Positions 6,201 through 9,667 of a stretch of 9,667 nucleotides of DNA are shown in pieces; within the stretch, counting starts at the first letter, position 1, and each line of letters opens with the position of its first letter. The notes beneath the pieces were generated by a model. The model was not told where the DNA came from. It saw nothing but the letters and a program-made list of their open reading frames with translations, and searched no databases. The DNA is taken from contig JAHCKF010000104.1 in the NCBI GenBank assembly GCA_026125925.1, forward strand, positions 1-9,667, written 5' to 3'. A program made the position numbers and the translations under genes. Source of the DNA: Pseudolabrys sp. (GTDB taxonomy: Bacteria > Pseudomonadota > Alphaproteobacteria > Rhizobiales > Xanthobacteraceae).

Positions 6201-7058
6201 ATGAAGCCCGCGCCCTTCGTCCGCCATGTCCCGCGTAGCCTCGACGAGGCGCTCGCCACCCTCGCGCAAGTGGCCGGCGAAGACGGCCGCATTCTCGCCG
6301 GCGGACAGAGCCTAGTGCCGATCATGGCGTTCCGGCTGGCCAAGCCCGCGCATCTCGTCGACATCAACGAGGTCGAAGGCCTCGACAAGCTCACCGATGA
6401 CGGCAAGACGCTGACCATCGGCGCGCGCGTGCGCCACGCCGCGTTCCACAAGCCGGTCACCGCCAATCCGCTAGGGGCCCTGCTCGCTTATGTGGCGCGG
6501 CACATCGCGCATTACCCGATCCGCATGCGGGGCACCTTCTGCGGCAGCCTGGCGCATGCCGATCCGTCATCGGAATGGTGCCTGACCGCGGCGACGCTCG
6601 ACGCCGTGATGGTGGCGAAGAGCGTCAACGGCACGCGCGAGATCAAAGCCGCGGAGTTCTTCGACGGCATCATGTCGACGAACCTCAAGGAAGACGAACT
6701 GCTCGCCGAGGTCCGGCTGCCGCTGCTGCCGGCCGATGCCAAGTTCGGCTTCTACGAATTCAGCCGCCGCGCCGGCGACTTCGCCATGTCGGCCTCCCTC
6801 GTCACCTACCGGCTCGACGGCGGCAAGATGATCGACGCGCGCGTTGGACTCGGCGGCGCCGAAGCCTCGCCGCGCCGCATTCCCGAGGCGGAAGTCGAAC
6901 TCAACGGCAAGACGCCGGGCGACACCGCCTTCCGCGCCGCCGGCGAAGCGGCGAGCGCCGCCATCGAGCCGCTCGAGGATCACCAGACAGACGCCGCCTA
7001 TCGCCGCGATCTCGTCAAGGTCGTCGTGCGCCGCGCGCTGGAGCATTCGCTGACATGA
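6201..7058 (+). CDS. Molybdenum hydroxylase FAD-binding (medium) subunit, CoxM/CutM-like
   Basis: The 285-aa subunit carries FAD in a three-subunit xanthine dehydrogenase/CO dehydrogenase-type enzyme and passes electrons from the [2Fe-2S] subunit to an acceptor. The N-terminal FAD-binding domain shows ILAGGQSLVP (31-40), the pyrophosphate-binding loop of this family. The second flavin motif is GTFCGSLAHADPSSE (111-125), equivalent to TIGGNLAHADP. The CO_deh_flav_C-type domain follows, including GFYEFSRRAGDFAMSA and VGLGGAEASPRR. Length matches the family. AGGA lies 10 nt before the ATG. The stop codon overlaps the start of the next gene (ATGA at 7055-7058), so the subunits are translationally coupled. 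The FAD-Mo-FeS gene order differs from classical coxMSL. Nothing identifies the substrate. Confidence 0.95.
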   Translation: MKPAPFVRHVPRSLDEALATLAQVAGEDGRILAGGQSLVPIMAFRLAKPAHLVDINEVEGLDKLTDDGKTLTIGARVRHAAFHKPVTANPLGALLAYVARHIAHYPIRMRGTFCGSLAHADPSSEWCLTAATLDAVMVAKSVNGTREIKAAEFFDGIMSTNLKEDELLAEVRLPLLPADAKFGFYEFSRRAGDFAMSASLVTYRLDGGKMIDARVGLGGAEASPRRIPEAEVELNGKTPGDTAFRAAGEAASAAIEPLEDHQTDAAYRRDLVKVVVRRALEHSLT

Positions 7059-9436
7059 CAGCGCACACCAAAGGCTCCGGTGGCGACGGCATGAAGTGGA
7101 TCGGCCGCTCGATCCGCCGCCTCGAAGACCCGGCGCTGGTGCAGGGCCGCGGCCGCTTCACCGGCGACCTGCCGGCCGCGCATTGGGTGCGCTTCGTGCG
7201 CAGCCCGAACGCCGCGGGCAAGATCAAAGGCGTCACCGCGCCGGGCGGCGCGAAGGTGATCACCGCCGCTGACCTTGCGGGCGTGAAGAAGATCACGCCG
7301 ATGCTGCACAAGTTCGAGTACCGGCCGGTCGGCCAGCCGATTCTCGCCGACGGCGAAGTGCGCTTCGTCGGCGAAGCCGTCGCCGCCGTGGTGGCGGCAA
7401 GCGAGGAAGAAGCTGAAGACATTGCCGACCTCGTCGAGATCGACATCGACGACGCGGACCCGCTGGTCGACAGCCGCGCCGCGATCGCCGCCGGCGCCCG
7501 GCAGATCCATGCCGAGGCGCCGGGCAACGTCATCCTCAAGGGTGAGGTGAAGACAGCGGGCTTCGATGACGTGTGGGCTGGCGCGGCAAAGATCGTCAAA
7601 ATCGACGCGCGCTCCAACCGGCAGAACGCGACGCCGATGGAAGCGCGCGCCGCGCATGCGGCTTACGATCCGGTCACCGGCCGCGTTACCCTGCACTGCA
7701 CGACGCAGATGCCGCATCTGATGCGCACCGCCATCGCCGATTGTCTCGGCATGCCGGAGAGCGACTTGCGCGTCGTCGCGCCGGATGTCGGCGGCGGCTT
7801 CGGCCAGAAGATGTCGCTGTGCACCGAATATGTGCTGGTGACGTGGCTGGCGCGACACCTCAAGTCGTCGGTCGCCTGGACCGAGGACCGCCGCGAGAAC
7901 CTGATCGCCTCGTTCCACTCGCGCGACCAATACATCACGCTGGAAGCCGCCTTCGACAAGGACGCCAAACTGCTGGCGCTGCGGGCCGACGTACTGTCGA
8001 ACGTCGGCGCCTATTCGTGCTTTCCGACCACTTCCGGCGTCGAGCCGCTGATGGCGATGGCGGAAATGCCGGGGCCGTACGACGTGCAGCAGTATCAGTG
8101 CCTCGCGCGCGGCGCGCTCACCAATACCTGCACCATGGCGGCCTATCGCGGCGTGTCGCGCCCGGTCATCACCTTCACGCTCGAGCGGCTGATGGACAAG
8201 GCGGCCAAGGCTTTCGCCATCGACCCGATCGACATCCGCCGCAAGAATCTGATCACGACGTTTCCCTACAAGTCGGCGACCGGGCTCGAATACGACGAGG
8301 CGAGCTATCGCGAAACCATGGAGATGGCGGTCGAGGCCATCGACGTGCCGGCGTTTCGCGTCCAGCAACAAGCGGCGCGCAACAAGGGCGAATATCTCGG
8401 CATCGGCTTCGCCACCTTCTCCGAGCGCACCGGCTACGGCTCTCCCGCCTTTGCCGCGCGCGGCATGGCGATCACGCCGGGCTGGGAGACGGTGCATGTC
8501 ACCGTCGACCCGTCCGGCTTCGTCGAGGCGCGCATCGGCTCCTCGCCGCACGGCCAGGGTCTGCGCACGACGCTCGCGCAGATCATCGCCGAAGAGATCG
8601 GCGTGACGCCGGGCATGATCAAGGTCGTGCATGGCGACACCGACACGGCGCCCTATGGCTGGGGCACTTTTGCTTCACGCTCGCTGGTCATTTCCGGCGG
8701 CGCCACCTTGATCGCGTCGCGCAAGATCAAAGCCAAGCTCCTGAAGATCGCCGGCCACATGCTGGAAGCGGCCGAGACCGACATCGTGCTCGAAGACGGC
8801 AAAGCCAAAGTGGCCGGCACCGACCGCGAAGTGACGATCGCCGCGATGGCGCGCGAGGCCTATACGCAGACGCATCGCTTCAAGGGCGAGATCGAGCCGG
8901 GCCTGACCGAGAGCGGCACCTACGATCCGCCGGGCACGTTCTCCAACGCCTGCCATGTCGCCATCGTGCGCCTCGATGCGGAGACCGGCCACGTCAAGGT
9001 CGAGCGCTATCTGGTGGCGGAAGACGCCGGCCGCATCATCAATCCGATGATCGCCGACGGCCAGGTGCATGGCGGCGTCGTGCAGGGCATCGGCAACGCG
9101 CTGCTCGAAGAGATCGTGTACGACGAGTCGGGCGCGATCCTCACAGCCAACCTCGCCGACTACATGCCGCCGACGGCGCATGAAGTGCCGCCGATCGAAC
9201 TGCATCACATGGAAACGCCGTCGACGCAGTCGGTCACCAAGGCCAAGGGCCTCGGCGAAGGCGGCACCATCGGGCCGCCCGCCGCCATCGTCAATGCCAT
9301 CAACGACGCGCTGACGCCGTTCGGTGTCGAGATCGACACCATTCCGGCCACCCCGCAGCGAATCCGCGCGTTGCTGCGAAACGCTACAAACTCCGCTCTT
9401 TCCCGCGAAAGCGGGAATCCAGGAGGCCCAACATGA
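7055..9436 (+). CDS. Molybdenum hydroxylase large (molybdopterin cytosine dinucleotide) subunit, form II CoxL/xanthine dehydrogenase-like
   Basis: The 793-aa catalytic subunit binds the Mo cofactor and hydroxylates its substrate with water. In order it shows IGRSIRRLEDPALVQGRGRF (16-35), NATPMEARAA (191-200; usual form PMEPRA), DVGGGFGQKM (244-253), AYRGVSRP (363-370), GSSPHGQG (495-502), HGDTDTAPYGWGTFASRS (526-543) and KGLGEGGTIGPPAA (731-744). E735 is the conserved catalytic glutamate and Q501 lies in a cofactor-contact motif. AYRGVSRP in place of AYRCSFR excludes form I CO dehydrogenase. ATG 7055 overlaps the upstream TGA; an alternative start is ATG 7091. The same frame stays open 160 codons further upstream, but that stretch lies inside the FAD gene and is arginine-rich nonsense. 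The last residues, about 783-793 (SRESGNPGGPT), are encoded by an inserted palindromic repeat and are atypical for the family. Confidence 0.95.
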   Translation: MTAHTKGSGGDGMKWIGRSIRRLEDPALVQGRGRFTGDLPAAHWVRFVRSPNAAGKIKGVTAPGGAKVITAADLAGVKKITPMLHKFEYRPVGQPILADGEVRFVGEAVAAVVAASEEEAEDIADLVEIDIDDADPLVDSRAAIAAGARQIHAEAPGNVILKGEVKTAGFDDVWAGAAKIVKIDARSNRQNATPMEARAAHAAYDPVTGRVTLHCTTQMPHLMRTAIADCLGMPESDLRVVAPDVGGGFGQKMSLCTEYVLVTWLARHLKSSVAWTEDRRENLIASFHSRDQYITLEAAFDKDAKLLALRADVLSNVGAYSCFPTTSGVEPLMAMAEMPGPYDVQQYQCLARGALTNTCTMAAYRGVSRPVITFTLERLMDKAAKAFAIDPIDIRRKNLITTFPYKSATGLEYDEASYRETMEMAVEAIDVPAFRVQQQAARNKGEYLGIGFATFSERTGYGSPAFAARGMAITPGWETVHVTVDPSGFVEARIGSSPHGQGLRTTLAQIIAEEIGVTPGMIKVVHGDTDTAPYGWGTFASRSLVISGGATLIASRKIKAKLLKIAGHMLEAAETDIVLEDGKAKVAGTDREVTIAAMAREAYTQTHRFKGEIEPGLTESGTYDPPGTFSNACHVAIVRLDAETGHVKVERYLVAEDAGRIINPMIADGQVHGGVVQGIGNALLEEIVYDESGAILTANLADYMPPTAHEVPPIELHHMETPSTQSVTKAKGLGEGGTIGPPAAIVNAINDALTPFGVEIDTIPATPQRIRALLRNATNSALSRESGNPGGPT

Positions 9437-9479
9437 AGCGCTTGCAATTTCCGCTTCTGGACCCCCGCTTTCGCGGGGG
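9402..9479. repeat. REPIN-like doublet of inverted palindromes between the Mo- and FeS-subunit genes
   Basis: The left palindrome is TTCCCGC-GAAA-GCGGGAA (9400-9417), a perfect 7-bp stem. The right one is ACCCCCGC-TTTC-GCGGGGGT (9461-9480), a perfect 8-bp stem. The two are inverted copies of each other: CCCGCGAAAGCGGG, then two mismatches, then TCCAG, occurs left at 9402-9422 and as its reverse complement at right. The spacer is about 43 nt. The whole unit can fold into one long hairpin, as REP doublets (REPINs) mobilised by RAYT transposases do. Translated fragments such as LDPRFRGG and SRESGNPG are familiar from dispersed repeats in many proteobacteria (recognised from memory). The right-hand copy ends 18 nt before the FeS start. 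Confidence 0.8.
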
Positions 9480-9501
9480 TGAGCGGAGGATGATGCCATG
9501 A
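9433..9501 (+). CDS. 22-codon bridging ORF within the palindromic repeat
   Basis: ATG 9433 overlaps the Mo-subunit stop TGA (9434-9436) as ATGA, and AGGAGG (9421-9426) lies 6 nt upstream. The frame reads 22 codons through the repeat (start MKRLQFPLLDPRFRGG) and stops at TGA 9499-9501, which overlaps the FeS-subunit start ATG 9498 as a second ATGA. The peptide is basic and repeat-derived, so a function of its own is unlikely. Its plausible job is to carry ribosomes from one subunit gene to the next. The FeS gene also has its own SD (CGGAGG, 9484-9489), so the bridge may be dispensable. Translation is inferred from signals, not shown. Confidence 0.4.
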   Translation: MKRLQFPLLDPRFRGGERRMMP

Positions 9502-9667
9502 CCGATAAGCAAAACATCACCCTGACCATCAACGGCAAGGATCACGCCATCACGGTCGAGCCGCGCCGCACCTTGGCCGACGCGATCCGCGAGGATTGCG
9601 GCCAGACCGGCACGCATATCGGCTGCGAGCACGGCGTCTGCGGCGCCTGCACCGTCATCGTCGACGG
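9498..9667 (+). CDS. Molybdenum hydroxylase [2Fe-2S] (small) subunit, CoxS-like, 3' end cut by the window
   Basis: Only the first 56 codons are present. They encode the plant-ferredoxin-like N-terminal domain, with a beta-strand start (NITLTINGKDHAITVEP) and then GTHIGCEHGVCGACTV, whose cysteines C43, C48 and C51 ligate the second [2Fe-2S] cluster. The fourth ligand and the helical domain with the cluster nearest Mo would lie beyond the window. The subunit moves electrons from the Mo site to FAD. CGGAGG sits 8 nt before ATG 9498, an ideal SD, which makes this start firm. The gene follows the Mo subunit after a 61-nt gap filled by the palindromic repeat and a bridging ORF. Confidence 0.95.
   Translation, partial: MTDKQNITLTINGKDHAITVEPRRTLADAIREDCGQTGTHIGCEHGVCGACTVIVD

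Noticed and set aside
4680..6269. 529-codon open frame on the minus strand opposite the MBOAT and small membrane genes
   Set aside because: It spans two clear plus-strand genes and the intergenic promoter. The product is low-complexity, Arg/Gly/Glu-rich and lacks motifs.
6575..7054. In-frame 160-codon upstream extension of the Mo subunit
   Set aside because: It lies inside the FAD-subunit gene in another frame and is arginine-rich. The ATGA overlap at 7055 gives a natural start with the conserved N-terminus.
6998..8632. 544-codon open frame on the minus strand opposite the Mo subunit
   Set aside because: It is a shadow of a strongly conserved enzyme gene; no recognisable motif.
7055..9436. 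Form I (aerobic) CO dehydrogenase large subunit
   Set aside because: The active-site motif is AYRGVSRP; the cysteine-containing AYRCSFR loop needed for the Mo-Cu site is absent.
1..9667. CRISPR array, tRNA/rRNA, insertion sequence, toxin-antitoxin or phage defence system
   Set aside because: I scanned for regularly spaced direct repeats, RNA gene signatures, transposase-like ORFs and defence domains and saw none.

Overview
The window is high-GC DNA with tightly packed genes, strong codon bias and long antisense shadow ORFs. Protein families and two palindromic intergenic repeats of familiar type suggest an alphaproteobacterium of the Hyphomicrobiales, in the Bradyrhizobium/Rhodopseudomonas/Pseudolabrys range. 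This placement comes from recognition of families and sequence style, not from a database search.

Layout. (1) 11-1186, minus strand: a secreted type-1 periplasmic binding protein of a branched-chain-amino-acid/aromatic-acid (HAAT) ABC importer. It diverges from the rest of the window across a 163-nt promoter region. (2) 1350-3057, plus strand: an NAD(P)-dependent dehydrogenase with a DUF1932-type C-terminus, then a very PaaG-like enoyl-CoA hydratase/isomerase. A perfect 9-bp hairpin repeat lies between them. (3) 3080-3316: a small basic secreted protein with a single DxDGDGxxD calcium-loop motif. A 269-nt gene-free stretch follows. (4) 3586-6071: a probable cell-envelope O-acylation cassette, made of a periplasmic SGNH (DUF459-like) hydrolase/acyltransferase, an AlgI/DltB-type MBOAT membrane acyltransferase ending in FIYFQF, and a 92-aa single-pass membrane protein whose SD sits on the MBOAT stop codon. 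(5) 6201 to the right edge: a molybdenum hydroxylase of the xanthine dehydrogenase/CO dehydrogenase family in the order FAD subunit, Mo subunit, [2Fe-2S] subunit. The last is cut by the window end. A good sigma70-type promoter candidate precedes it.

How they may work together. The binding protein, dehydrogenase and PaaG-like isomerase would suit uptake and CoA-linked breakdown of an organic or aromatic acid. The molybdenum hydroxylase is also a typical catabolic enzyme, but its substrate cannot be read from sequence. The SGNH/MBOAT block is functionally separate and probably acylates an exported polymer.

Most unusual spot: the junction between the Mo and FeS subunit genes (about 9400-9501). 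A REPIN-like pair of inverted palindromes is inserted there. It encodes the last residues of the Mo subunit, supplies an AGGAGG ribosome-binding site, and carries a 22-codon ORF whose start overlaps the upstream stop (ATGA) and whose stop overlaps the downstream start (ATGA). The repeat therefore appears to preserve translational coupling across the insertion. I see no CRISPR array, tRNA, rRNA, insertion sequence or defence system.
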